This document shows positions 50,958-59,916 of a stretch of DNA of 64,000 nucleotides, piece after piece. Position numbers and translations under genes: made by a program. The stretch's first letter is position 1. The number at the start of each line of letters is the position of its first letter. The notes beneath the pieces are model-generated. The model was given only the letters and a program-made list of their open reading frames with translations. It had not been told where the DNA came from and made no database searches. This stretch comes from Aequorivita sp. UBA3180 (GTDB lineage: Bacteria; Bacteroidota; Bacteroidia; Flavobacteriales; Flavobacteriaceae): the NCBI GenBank assembly GCA_002364215.1, contig DEXQ01000018.1, forward strand, positions 330,834 to 394,833, in the 5' to 3' direction.

Positions 50958-51776
50958 TTAATATTGTTCACTATCATTTGGAAAATTGCCACTTTTTACA
51001 TCAGCGCTATACTGGCTGAAGGCATTTTTCATTTCAGTATATAAATCGAGGTACCTTCTTAAAAAACGTGGGTTGAATTCGTGGGTCATCCCAAGCATAT
51101 CGTGAGTTACCAAAACCTGTCCATCAACACCATTTCCAGCTCCAATGCCTATTACGGGAATGCTTATTCTTTCGGCCACTTCTTTTGCCAGCTTGGCGGG
51201 AACTTTTTCCAAAACCACAGCAAAACAACCTGCCTTTTCAAGCAATAATGCGTCAGAAATTAGTTTTTCAGCTTCCTCTTCTTCTTTGGCGCGAACGGTA
51301 TAGGTTCCAAATTTATAAATTGATTGCGGCGTTAAACCCAAATGGCCCATTACGGGTATTCCGGCATTTAGAATTCGTTTTATGGATTCCTTTATTTCTT
51401 TCCCGCCTTCAAGCTTTACAGCGTGACCGCCACTTTCCTTCATAATTCTGATTGCTGAACGCAATGCCTCTTTTGGATCGCTTTGGTAACTTCCGAAAGG
51501 TAAATCAACCACAACCAAACTGCGTTCGATAGCGCGAACCACAGAAGCTGCATGATAAATCATTTGATCTAATGTAATGGGCAAAGTTGTTTCATGGCCA
51601 GCCATTACATTTGAAGCCGAATCGCCCACCAGAATAACATCTATTCCGGCGCTGTCCACGATCTTGGCCATTGTAAAATCGTAGGCCGTAAGCATTGAGA
51701 TTTTCTCACCTTTCTTTTTCATGTCCACCAAAGTTTTGGTGGTAATACGTTTGTACTCTTTTTTGGCTGTACTCAT
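50958..51776 (-). CDS. panB: 3-methyl-2-oxobutanoate hydroxymethyltransferase
   Basis: This 272-aa enzyme adds a hydroxymethyl group from methylenetetrahydrofolate to 2-oxoisovalerate to make ketopantoate for pantothenate and CoA. Motifs visible are SMLTAYDFTMAKIVDSAGIDVILVGDSASNVMAG, VVDLPFGSYQ, VKLEGG, GHLGLTPQ and VIGIGAGNGVDGQVLV. I chose Met 51776 (STAKKEYKRITT); the longer frame to 51821 adds a leader not seen in the family. The gene precedes the pseudouridine synthase in the same reading frame. Confidence 0.93.
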   Translation of the reverse strand: MSTAKKEYKRITTKTLVDMKKKGEKISMLTAYDFTMAKIVDSAGIDVILVGDSASNVMAGHETTLPITLDQMIYHAASVVRAIERSLVVVDLPFGSYQSDPKEALRSAIRIMKESGGHAVKLEGGKEIKESIKRILNAGIPVMGHLGLTPQSIYKFGTYTVRAKEEEEAEKLISDALLLEKAGCFAVVLEKVPAKLAKEVAERISIPVIGIGAGNGVDGQVLVTHDMLGMTHEFNPRFLRRYLDLYTEMKNAFSQYSADVKSGNFPNDSEQY

Positions 51777-51837
51777 AACTGTAACAAATTGGTGGGTAAA
51801 AGTACTAATTTTGGTGTACACTCATTAAATAACAACT

Positions 51838-52296
51838 ATGAAGTTATTGGTTATCATTTTTGCAAGCATGGTTTTTACTTCAACATTTGCACAAAACCAG
51901 TTTTCGGAAGCAGATGCGCACAAAGTCGTCAATATTTTTTTTGAAGGATTTCATAAAGGAGATACCCTTTTAATGAAATCTGTAATGGCCGATGAAATGA
52001 TAATGCAGACGGCTTACACAGATAAAAGGGGTCAGCATAAATTGAATAGTGATGACCCGAACGGATTTTTAAGTACTATAGCCAATCGCCCAGCTGATCA
52101 AAAATGGGACGAGCGTTTACTGGATTATAAAGTTGAGATTGACGGAAACCTTGCGCACGTTTGGACACCTTATGAATTTTGGTTAAACGAAACTTTCTTA
52201 CATTGTGGAGCCAATAGTTTCACCCTTGCAAAGTTTGATGAGGGTTGGAAAATAATTCATTTAATCGATTCCCGAAGAAAGGAAGGTTGTATATAA
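51838..52296 (+). CDS. NTF2-like (SnoaL/lumazine-binding fold) exported protein
   Basis: This 152-aa protein has a signal peptide (about 1-18, cleavage after TFAQ) and a cone-shaped NTF2 fold pattern: VVNIFFEGFHKGDTLLMKSVMADEMIMQ near the N-terminus and AHVWTPYEFWLN, GANSFTLAKFDEGWKIIHLIDSRR at the end. Such proteins bind or modify small ligands in the periplasm; no substrate can be deduced. It is divergent from panB and convergent with sdaA, 4 nt apart. Confidence 0.75.
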   Translation: MKLLVIIFASMVFTSTFAQNQFSEADAHKVVNIFFEGFHKGDTLLMKSVMADEMIMQTAYTDKRGQHKLNSDDPNGFLSTIANRPADQKWDERLLDYKVEIDGNLAHVWTPYEFWLNETFLHCGANSFTLAKFDEGWKIIHLIDSRRKEGCI

Positions 52297-52300
52297 AATT

Positions 52301-53725
52301 TTAGCAATCGCTAATATTTACTTGTACTGCCAAACCTCCCTCGCTCGTTTCTTTATATTTGGAAGTCATATCCTTTGCAGTTTCCCACATTGTAGCGATT
52401 ACTTTATCGAGCGGTACTTTTGCTTTGGAGGGATCGCTATCCAAGGCCATTTCACAGGCATTTATTGCTTTTATGGCACCCATTGCATTACGTTCAATAC
52501 AGGGAATTTGCACCAAACCGGCAATAGGGTCGCAGGTCATTCCCAAATGATGTTCCATTGCAATTTCACTAGCCATTAAGCATTGTTCCGGTGTTCCGCC
52601 CATCAGCTCGCACAAAGCTCCCGCAGCCATTGAAGAAGAAACACCGATTTCTGCCTGACAACCACCCATAGCAGCAGAAATGGTAGAACCTTTTTTGAAA
52701 ATACTTCCAATTTCACCTGCGGTAAGCAAAAATTTACGAACATCCTCAAAATTGGCATCGTGGTTTTCAATCACCATATAGTACATCATCACGGCAGGAA
52801 TTACGCCCGCGCTTCCGTTGGTTGGTGCTGTAACCACACGGCCCAACGATGCATTTACTTCGTTCACCGCGAGGGCAAAACACGAAACCCATTTTAAAAT
52901 CTGGCGGAACTTTACTTCCGTGTTTCGTATTGCGCCAATCCATTCTTCGGCATTTGAGTATTTATGATTGCCAATAAGGTTCTTGTTCATCTCAAAAGCA
53001 CGGCGGGTTACATTCAATCCACCGGGCAACGTACCTTCGGTGTGCGCGCCAACGTACATGGAATCCAGCATTACATTCCAAATTTTCTTTAAGCCGTCGT
53101 TTATTTCGGCTTCACTTCTAAGTGATTTTTCATTTTCAAGAACAATTTCAGAAATGCTTTTGCCTTCAGCCTTGCAGTATGCCAAAAGTTCTGTTCCTTT
53201 CTCAATAGGGAAGGGAAATTGCGCAAATTTTGCCAGTTTTATTTTTTTACGCTTTCGCTCTTTTTTTACGGTAAAACCGCCGCCTATTGAATAAAAAGAA
53301 GAAGATTTTTTGGAACCATCTTTCAACGTGGCCCTAAAAGTCATTCCGTTGGGGTGAAATTCTAAAAACTTCCGGTTGAAGATTATGTTTTGTTTCGGAA
53401 AAAATGGTACTTCCTTTTCGCCGTTCAGTTTTAACTTATTTTCAGAATTGATAAAATCAATTTCTTTTTCAATGTTTTCAATAGGAAAAGTTACAGGGTC
53501 AAAGCCTGAAAGGCCAAGCATTACTGCAATATCGGTTGCGTGCCCTTTTCCCGTGAGCGAAAGGGAGCCGTACAAATCCACCGAAATTTCTGCTACGTCT
53601 TCAAATTGCTTTTTCTCTTGCAGTTCACCAATCCACCGTAACGCGGCACGCCAAGGCCCCAAGGTATGGGAGCTGGATGGGCCAACTCCTATCTTCAACA
53701 TGTCAAAAACACTGATACTTTCCAT
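52301..53725 (-). CDS. sdaA: L-serine dehydratase (iron-sulfur type)
   Basis: This 474-aa enzyme deaminates L-serine to pyruvate and ammonia using a 4Fe-4S cluster. The start MESISVFDMLKIGVGPSSSHTLGPW is typical of the single-chain form, and the SSSHT motif lies in the beta domain. Candidate cluster Cys are in GMTCDPIAGLVQIPCIERN and the earlier QAEIGV region; the final Cys of NISDC matches the C-terminal tail that inserts into the active site. The length is normal for SdaA. It is monocistronic. Confidence 0.92.
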   Translation of the reverse strand: MESISVFDMLKIGVGPSSSHTLGPWRAALRWIGELQEKKQFEDVAEISVDLYGSLSLTGKGHATDIAVMLGLSGFDPVTFPIENIEKEIDFINSENKLKLNGEKEVPFFPKQNIIFNRKFLEFHPNGMTFRATLKDGSKKSSSFYSIGGGFTVKKERKRKKIKLAKFAQFPFPIEKGTELLAYCKAEGKSISEIVLENEKSLRSEAEINDGLKKIWNVMLDSMYVGAHTEGTLPGGLNVTRRAFEMNKNLIGNHKYSNAEEWIGAIRNTEVKFRQILKWVSCFALAVNEVNASLGRVVTAPTNGSAGVIPAVMMYYMVIENHDANFEDVRKFLLTAGEIGSIFKKGSTISAAMGGCQAEIGVSSSMAAGALCELMGGTPEQCLMASEIAMEHHLGMTCDPIAGLVQIPCIERNAMGAIKAINACEMALDSDPSKAKVPLDKVIATMWETAKDMTSKYKETSEGGLAVQVNISDC

Positions 53726-53805
53726 AAATTTATTCTTAATTCAAACCTAAGAAATTTTAAGGGATCTTGCTAAAGGGAAGTGAGGAATTGTTCATAATTT
53801 ATACT

Positions 53806-53843
53806 GGAAATATTCCATTAAGTAGGAAATATTCCTATTTTTG
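53806..53843 (+). promoter_or_regulatory. Tandem palindromes GGAAATATTCC upstream of umuDC
   Basis: GGAAATATTCC is present at 53806-53816 and again within TAGGAAATATTCCTA at 53823-53837 (a 15-bp palindrome except for the central 3 bases). The two sites are 19 bp apart, about two helical turns. TATTTTTG at 53836-53843 matches the -7 element TAnnTTTG and overlaps the second site, so a bound repressor could block transcription. The umuD start lies 5 nt downstream, which implies a very short or absent leader. Confidence 0.55.
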
Positions 53844-53847
53844 GACT

Positions 53848-54216
53848 ATGGAAATTTTCACTTCAGGAAAACTCACAAAAGTAAAAAGCAGGCACGAGCC
53901 GGGTGTTTCAAAACAGACTGGTTTTGCAAGTCCCGCAACACATTATTTGGAACCCACTATTGATCTAAACCAAGAATTGGTGGTCAATCGTGATGCAACT
54001 TTTTTTGTGCGGGTAGATGGCAATGGATTTAAGGAACACAATATTCTTGATAGGGATGTTTTGATTATCGATAGGTCGTTATCCCGAAATTTTGATGATT
54101 TGGCGTTAATAATCCAAGAAGGGGAATTTAAGATAAAGTGCATTCCTTTTGGTTTTTCGGAAGAAGAATTCACCGTTTGGGGAATAATCACTTACATAAT
54201 CCATTACGCCCGATGA
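53848..54216 (+). CDS. umuD: UmuD-like protein lacking the catalytic serine
   Basis: This 122-aa protein is in the S24/LexA family and is UmuD-like. It has the cleavage-region motif GFASPATHYLE (about 25-35), the core ATFFVRVDGNGF and the lysine region EGEFKIKC with Lys97. At the place where E. coli UmuD has Ser60 in GDSM, this protein has Gly60 in GNGF. It therefore lacks the nucleophile for autoproteolysis but keeps Lys97. Met 53848 is chosen because its numbering aligns residue-for-residue with E. coli UmuD. It overlaps umuC by ATGA. Confidence 0.82.
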   Translation: MEIFTSGKLTKVKSRHEPGVSKQTGFASPATHYLEPTIDLNQELVVNRDATFFVRVDGNGFKEHNILDRDVLIIDRSLSRNFDDLALIIQEGEFKIKCIPFGFSEEEFTVWGIITYIIHYAR

Positions 54217-55481
54217 TTGCCTTGGTAGATTGCAATAGTTTTTACGCTTGCTGTGAGCAGGTTTTTCGTCCCGACCTTTTGGGGAAGCCTGTCGTGGTAC
54301 TCAGTAATAACGATGGCTGTGTTATTGCTGCAAACAAAGAGGCTAAAGCAATTACGGACATTCCCATGTTTGAGCCCGTTTTCAAAATAAAGGATCAATT
54401 GATTGCCCATAAAGTGAACTTTTTCTCTTCAAATTATACCCTTTATGGCGAAATGTCGCAGCGGGTGATGAACATTCTCGGGATGTTTTCTCCAAAGGTG
54501 GAAGTTTATAGTATTGATGAAGCTTTTGCAGATTTATCTGGGATGAGAAATATTTCGCTAAACGATTATGGGCATTTAATAAAAGAAACCATTTCAAAAA
54601 ACACGGGGTTACCAGTAGGTGTGGGGATTGCGCCAACAAAAGTGCTGGCAAAGCTGGCAAACCGAATGTCGAAGAAAATTCCTGACAACAACCACGTTTT
54701 TGTAATCGATTCCGAAGAAAAAAGAATAGAAGCGCTTAAATGGTGCAAAATAGGTGATGTTTGGGGTATCGGCAGAAAGCACGCAGAACGGTTGAAAAAT
54801 ATAGGGGTTTTTAATGCTTTTCAGTTCACCCAACTTCCGTTGCAATGGGTGCGAAAGGAAATGACCGTGGTAGGTGAACGTACATGGCGCGAACTAAGAG
54901 GCGAGCCGTGCCATGAATTCGTAATGCAACCGCCGCCCAAAAAAGGAATTGGTACCGCAAAATCTTTCGGTATAAAATTGCCCGATTTAGAACGTATTGA
55001 GGAAGCCTGCGCCTATTACATAAGCGAAGTGAGCGAGATGCTTCGCGCCCAAAAATCCTGCGCTACCTATGTTCAGGTTTTTATCATTACCAATTATCAC
55101 AATAATGTGGACAAGCAATATTCCGATAGCCGAACGGTAACTTTGGATATTCCTACGAACGACACCTTCAACCTTATTTCCGCTGCCCGAAAAGCGTTGG
55201 TAGAAATTTATAAACCCGGTTATCGCTACAAAAAAGTAGGGGTGAACCTTACGGGAATTATTCCGCAGGATTATGTGCAGGGAAATCTGTTTCACCAACC
55301 TTCTAAATTAAATAACTTAAAACTTATAGAAACCTTTGATGCCATCAACCGGAAATTTGGAAAAGCAACTATTTCTTCAGGTTTGGTGGGCACACGAGTT
55401 ATTGAATGGGAACTCATTAAAAAAGAACGAAGCCCGCGTTACACCACGCAGTGGAAGGAACTGTTGAAAGTTGGAAAATAA
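54213..55481 (+). CDS. umuC: Error-prone DNA polymerase V subunit UmuC
   Basis: This 422-aa Y-family polymerase begins IALVDCNSFYACCEQVFRPDLLGKPVVVLSNNDGCVIAAN. Catalytic Asp in DCNSFY and the SIDEAFADL acidic pair are present, with the helix-hairpin region IGDVWGIGRKHAERL, the little finger and a C-terminal UmuC-type tail. It performs translesion synthesis with UmuD. The start at 54213 overlaps umuD stop (ATGA), so it is translationally coupled. Confidence 0.93.
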   Translation: MIALVDCNSFYACCEQVFRPDLLGKPVVVLSNNDGCVIAANKEAKAITDIPMFEPVFKIKDQLIAHKVNFFSSNYTLYGEMSQRVMNILGMFSPKVEVYSIDEAFADLSGMRNISLNDYGHLIKETISKNTGLPVGVGIAPTKVLAKLANRMSKKIPDNNHVFVIDSEEKRIEALKWCKIGDVWGIGRKHAERLKNIGVFNAFQFTQLPLQWVRKEMTVVGERTWRELRGEPCHEFVMQPPPKKGIGTAKSFGIKLPDLERIEEACAYYISEVSEMLRAQKSCATYVQVFIITNYHNNVDKQYSDSRTVTLDIPTNDTFNLISAARKALVEIYKPGYRYKKVGVNLTGIIPQDYVQGNLFHQPSKLNNLKLIETFDAINRKFGKATISSGLVGTRVIEWELIKKERSPRYTTQWKELLKVGK

Positions 55482-55484
55482 AAC

Positions 55485-56948
55485 TCAAAAATCAACTTTT
55501 TTAAAATCAACTTTTCCGTTTTCATCAATTACTTTATAAACTCCAAACGGGGCATCTTCATCCACAATTAAAAAACTTTCATCTTTCTCATAATTATTGA
55601 GATAAGTTTTGTCTTCTGCTAGGTATGAAAACAACACCCTAAACAGGTTTACATTTGTCTTCAATTTATCATCAAACCTCGGGGTTTCATTGTCGGGCCA
55701 TTTTATGGCAAGCGTGGAAGCAAATATTGAGTTTATAAGCTTAGGGTCAGTTATTTTTTTATGACGTTCGCTCGTGTAGTTTAAACCCACATACCCTCCG
55801 TGGTCAGCGACTATAACTACAAGCGCTGAGGGATCATTTTTGGTTATTAGGGCAATCATCTCGCGCAACCAAAGATTTGCTTTTTCAAAATTTTCAACAT
55901 ACACTTTTCTTTCTTCCTCTTTGCCCTTGGATTGGTTTTTTGTGACGGAAATATGGCCCGGAAGAATTTTTTCAATAAAATAAAAGTTAGCTTGATTTTT
56001 ATTTTCTTTAATAGCTTTTTTCATTTCATCAAGGCTATTCACTGCCATGTCAAACCCGCGTGATAAAAATGAAAGTTCTTTATATGGAATGGAGCAATAA
56101 TCATAACCTAACGTTGGCCTATTGACAATGATATATGGAAATTCAATGATCAGCGATGTTTTGTAGTTGTTTTTGTTAAAGACAGATACCACGACATTAT
56201 TGCTGGCTATACTTTTTCGTAACCCATAGGCTTCCTTTGTGTTACCTTTCGGATTTTTATAATAATGATGTTTCATCGCAAACATGGAACTATTGGAGGT
56301 AATTGTGTTGGTATAATTACTTCGGAAATTGGGATAAATCTTAAAATCTTTTTCGATTAGAAAACTTTCAAAGTTACTATTGTCAATATGGTAAGGCTCA
56401 CTTTTTAAGGTATTGGCATTGCCATAACCATCTGGCTGAATAATATAAACATTTGGCCTTTTCTTAAAGGTAACTTCTGAAATATTATCTGGCAATTGTT
56501 TCCATCCCGAAGAAAGATTAATATTATTCCCAACATAAACAGCCAATTGGATTGCTACAATCAATGCGAGTATATATTCAAGAATAATTACTTTGTTTAG
56601 ATGCTTTTTTAAAAGAAAGGAAAACCCAAACATAAGTATCATGACTAAAAGAATTATCTTCTTCACCGGTCCAATAATACTATAAGTAAGGAGCGCGGCA
56701 AAACCTACCACATTTGAGAAGGTCAACAGTAAGTCATAATGTTTAGCAGCGAATGTTATTTTTTTCGAAAAAATTTTTAATAAAAAATTGATAATGATAG
56801 GGATCACTAAAAAGAAAGCGATAAAAAACAATAGCTGGGCTAGAGAATCAACCAGCGTAAAATTTGAATAATAGTTATAAAGAAAAGGATATAGACCGCT
56901 TGCAATACCTACTATTTTAGGGCTCTTGGTATTATGTAAATTTTTCAA
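55485..56948 (-). CDS. Sulfatase-like (alkaline phosphatase superfamily) membrane protein
   Basis: This 487-aa protein has about five N-terminal membrane helices (1-150) and an extracytoplasmic hydrolase-like domain (about 165-487). YIIQPDGYG at the domain start and VIVADHGGYVG near 365 match the metal-binding strands of the sulfatase/phosphatase fold (DHG ligands). The nucleophile Ser/Thr or Cys region is likely TITSNSSMFA (about 215). Related proteins modify cell surface polymers, such as phosphoethanolamine transferases. The substrate is unknown. It is convergent with umuC, 3 nt apart. Confidence 0.7.
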   Translation of the reverse strand: MKNLHNTKSPKIVGIASGLYPFLYNYYSNFTLVDSLAQLLFFIAFFLVIPIIINFLLKIFSKKITFAAKHYDLLLTFSNVVGFAALLTYSIIGPVKKIILLVMILMFGFSFLLKKHLNKVIILEYILALIVAIQLAVYVGNNINLSSGWKQLPDNISEVTFKKRPNVYIIQPDGYGNANTLKSEPYHIDNSNFESFLIEKDFKIYPNFRSNYTNTITSNSSMFAMKHHYYKNPKGNTKEAYGLRKSIASNNVVVSVFNKNNYKTSLIIEFPYIIVNRPTLGYDYCSIPYKELSFLSRGFDMAVNSLDEMKKAIKENKNQANFYFIEKILPGHISVTKNQSKGKEEERKVYVENFEKANLWLREMIALITKNDPSALVVIVADHGGYVGLNYTSERHKKITDPKLINSIFASTLAIKWPDNETPRFDDKLKTNVNLFRVLFSYLAEDKTYLNNYEKDESFLIVDEDAPFGVYKVIDENGKVDFKKVDF

Positions 56949-57028
56949 AAAGGTTCAATTTTTGTCGAAAATAAAAATACTAAATAATTCTTGTTTCGAA
57001 ATTCTGCCATCCTGTCATAATCCTTCCG

Positions 57029-57046
57029 CTGGCATAATCATTGACT
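57029..57046 (+). promoter_or_regulatory. Sigma-54-like element upstream of dnaK
   Basis: CTGGCATAATCATTGACT fits the -24/-12 arrangement TGGCAC-N5-TTGC with GG and the -12 TTG in the correct spacing, but GC at -12 is GA. A CTGTCATAA motif lies 12 bp upstream. The predicted start would be near 57056, about 44 nt before dnaK. The match is suggestive but imperfect. Confidence 0.4.
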
Positions 57047-57099
57047 TATACACTCCGTAAAATAAAAATTGAATTAACTAAATATATAACACAATAGAT

Positions 57100-59016
57100 A
57101 TGAGTAAAATAATTGGAATCGACTTAGGTACAACCAACTCCTGCGTTGCCGTGATGGAAGGTAGCGAGCCAACGGTTATTCCTAACGCCGAAGGAAAAAG
57201 AACAACTCCTTCCGTAATTGCATTTGTGGAAGGTGGCGAAATTAAAGTAGGCGACCCTGCAAAACGTCAGGCTGTTACTAACCCTACAAAGACCATCAGC
57301 TCCATTAAGCGATTTATGGGGAACAAATATTCCGAATCAAAGAGTGAAGCGGAACACGCAGCATATAAAGTGGTAAAAGGTGATAACGATACCGCCCGTG
57401 TTGACATTGACGGCCGTATGTACACCCCACAGGAACTGAGTGCAATGATTCTTCAGAAAATGAAGAAGACCGCCGAGGATTATTTAGGACAAGATGTTAC
57501 CCGTGCGGTAATTACCGTTCCTGCATATTTTAACGATAGCCAGCGCCACGCAACCAAGGAAGCCGGTGAAATTGCCGGTCTTAAAGTAGAACGTATCATT
57601 AATGAGCCAACCGCAGCAGCATTGGCTTACGGTCTTGATAAAAAAGGGACCGACCAGAAAGTAGTGGTATTTGACTTTGGTGGTGGTACGCACGACGTTA
57701 GTATCCTTGAATTGGGAGACGGCGTTTTTGAAGTATTGGCTACCGATGGTGATACCCACTTGGGGGGTGATGATGTTGACCAAAAGATTATTAACTGGTT
57801 GGCTGATGAATTCAAAAAAGAAGAAGATTTTGATTTGAAAAAAGACCCAATGGCGCTTCAACGTTTAAAGGAAGCTGCCGAGAAAGCAAAAATTGAATTG
57901 TCTTCTGCAACACAAACCGAAATCAACTTGCCATACATTACAGCTACTGCCAGCGGACCAAAACACTTGGTAAAAACGTTGACCCGAGCTAAGTTTGAGC
58001 AGTTGATAGAAGATCTTGTAAAAAGAACAATCGAGCCTTGTGAAAAAGCAATGAAAGCTGCTGGTTTGAGCAAAAGTGATATAGACGAAGTAATTCTTGT
58101 TGGTGGTTCTACCCGTATTCCTGCAGTTCAGGAAGCAGTGGAAAAATTCTTCGGAAAAAAACCACACAAAGGGGTAAATCCAGATGAAGTTGTAGCTGTA
58201 GGTGCCGCAATTCAAGGTGGTGTATTGACCGGAGATGTGAAAGACGTACTTCTTTTAGATGTAACCCCACTTTCACTTGGTATTGAGACAATGGGTGGTG
58301 TAATGACCAAATTGATTGAGGCAAACACAACCATTCCTACCAAGAAGAGTCAGGTATTCTCTACTGCGGCAGATAACCAGCCGAGTGTTGAAATTCACGT
58401 ATTGCAAGGGGAGCGCCCAATGGCGAACGACAATAAGACAATCGGTCGTTTCCACTTAGACGGAATTCCACCAGCGCAGCGCGGGGTGCCACAAATTGAA
58501 GTAACCTTCGATATTGATGCTAACGGTATCATTAAAGTAAGCGCTACCGACAAGGCTACCAACAAAACGCAGGACATTCGTATTGAGGCTTCTTCTGGCT
58601 TGACCGAAGAGGAAATCAAAAAGATGAAAGCAGATGCTGAAGCAAATGCCGAAAGCGATAAGGCTGCGAAGGAAAAAGTTGAAAAACTGAACGAAGCAGA
58701 CGCAATGATTTTCCAGACTGAAAAACAACTGAAAGAGTTTGGCGATAAATTATCTGATGATAAGAAAAAGCCAATTGAGGAAGCTTTGGAAGAGTTGAAG
58801 AAAGCTTACGAAACCAAAGAGGTGAGCAATATTCAGCCAGCTTTGGATAAGATTAACGAAGCTTGGAAAGTTGCTTCAGAAGAAATGTACAAAGCCCAGT
58901 CAGACCAGCAGGGTGCCCCAACCGGTGATGCCGGAGCAGGAGCAGAGCAGGGAAGCACAAGCGGCGGCGCTGAAAACAGCGACGTTGAGGACGTAGATTT
59001 TGAAGAAGTAAAATAA
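57100..59016 (+). CDS. dnaK: Chaperone DnaK (Hsp70)
   Basis: This 638-aa chaperone has the phosphate-binding start IGIDLGTTNSCVAVMEG, VVVFDFGGGTHDVSIL, EVILVGGSTRIPAVQEAV, the linker DVLLLDVTPLSLGIETMGGVMT and a C-terminal lid ending DVEDVDFEEVK. It refolds proteins with DnaJ and GrpE, which are not in the window. The length and all motifs are standard. Note THDVS at position 200 in place of the usual TFDVS. It is followed by a strong terminator, so it is monocistronic. Confidence 0.97.
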   Translation: MSKIIGIDLGTTNSCVAVMEGSEPTVIPNAEGKRTTPSVIAFVEGGEIKVGDPAKRQAVTNPTKTISSIKRFMGNKYSESKSEAEHAAYKVVKGDNDTARVDIDGRMYTPQELSAMILQKMKKTAEDYLGQDVTRAVITVPAYFNDSQRHATKEAGEIAGLKVERIINEPTAAALAYGLDKKGTDQKVVVFDFGGGTHDVSILELGDGVFEVLATDGDTHLGGDDVDQKIINWLADEFKKEEDFDLKKDPMALQRLKEAAEKAKIELSSATQTEINLPYITATASGPKHLVKTLTRAKFEQLIEDLVKRTIEPCEKAMKAAGLSKSDIDEVILVGGSTRIPAVQEAVEKFFGKKPHKGVNPDEVVAVGAAIQGGVLTGDVKDVLLLDVTPLSLGIETMGGVMTKLIEANTTIPTKKSQVFSTAADNQPSVEIHVLQGERPMANDNKTIGRFHLDGIPPAQRGVPQIEVTFDIDANGIIKVSATDKATNKTQDIRIEASSGLTEEEIKKMKADAEANAESDKAAKEKVEKLNEADAMIFQTEKQLKEFGDKLSDDKKKPIEEALEELKKAYETKEVSNIQPALDKINEAWKVASEEMYKAQSDQQGAPTGDAGAGAEQGSTSGGAENSDVEDVDFEEVK

Positions 59017-59039
59017 GTTTTTAGAAATAGATTAATGTG

Positions 59040-59070
59040 AAAACCGCAACCTTTGGATTGCGGTTTTTTT
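59040..59070 (+). terminator. dnaK terminator
   Basis: A 10-bp stem (AAAACCGCAA / TTGCGGTTTT) with an 8-nt loop CCTTTGGA is followed by further T. It lies 24 nt after dnaK. Confidence 0.85.
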
Positions 59071-59090
59071 CTTTACAAAATGAATGTATT

Positions 59091-59678
59091 TTAATTGCTA
59101 GGTAAATGAGCGGTCAATATTCCACTAGTACCACAATCTTCGGTAAAATTAAGTGATCCATTACTGTTTACTACCAACGTTACTATACAGTTATCCACAC
59201 AGCCTGTGGTTACAGTTTCGGAATAGGTAAACGTGTTACCAACCTGTGAAACCAAGGTGAGGGATCCAATACAATATTCATAATCCACTGTACCGACGGA
59301 AAAGTCGCAAGCCATTTGTACCAACAAATTATAGACTTTTCCATTTGTATCAACTCCACTTCCTGACCAATCAAATGTACCTTGTACATCACGATCTTTA
59401 TCATTACAATCTATTAAGTTTGAACATGAATTTTCTTGATCAAAATACCCATCGCCATCTAAATCTATAGCGTCACCGTGTGCCTTGTGAGCTTTAGCGG
59501 CATTAGTACTTACATTAATAATGTGTCCATTATGGCATACATCCACTTTTCTAGCTCTCTCAGCTCCGTTTTGATACTGTTGCTGTAGTTGCTGCTTCTT
59601 TATTTGGTCTGGTTCCCCTTCTTTTTCGCACGCGAAGACCATAAATGCGCACAGTAAGGCAAATGCATAATTTTTCAT
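59091..59678 (-). CDS. Cys-rich lipoprotein with calcium-binding type motif
   Basis: This 195-aa lipoprotein has a signal peptide with lipobox VFAC (Cys17). A coiled, Gln-rich segment (KKQQLQQQYQNGAERARKVDV) follows. The next region has His residues (CHNGHIINVSTNAAKAHKAHGD) and a thrombospondin-3-like calcium loop (IDLDGDGYFDQENSCSNLIDCNDKDRD). The rest is a beta domain with paired cysteines. It is likely an outer-surface or periplasmic binding protein. It is convergent with dnaK. Confidence 0.7.
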   Translation of the reverse strand: MKNYAFALLCAFMVFACEKEGEPDQIKKQQLQQQYQNGAERARKVDVCHNGHIINVSTNAAKAHKAHGDAIDLDGDGYFDQENSCSNLIDCNDKDRDVQGTFDWSGSGVDTNGKVYNLLVQMACDFSVGTVDYEYCIGSLTLVSQVGNTFTYSETVTTGCVDNCIVTLVVNSNGSLNFTEDCGTSGILTAHLPSN

Positions 59679-59916
59679 AATATATAGTTTATGGTTAAAT
59701 ACAGACTATAATGCTGAGGAGAAGATTTGGAGTGTTTAAAGTAGTGAATTTTAGCGACTTATATATAATTTATTTATTCTTTTTTAAACATTTCATTTGA
59801 ACAGACACTATATTCATTAAACGTTACTTATAATTCAAAATCGCAACATATTGAAGTTGCGGCTTGACTATTCTTTCTTAAGACAATTTGATTATCTTTC
59901 CTTAAAATAAAAATGT

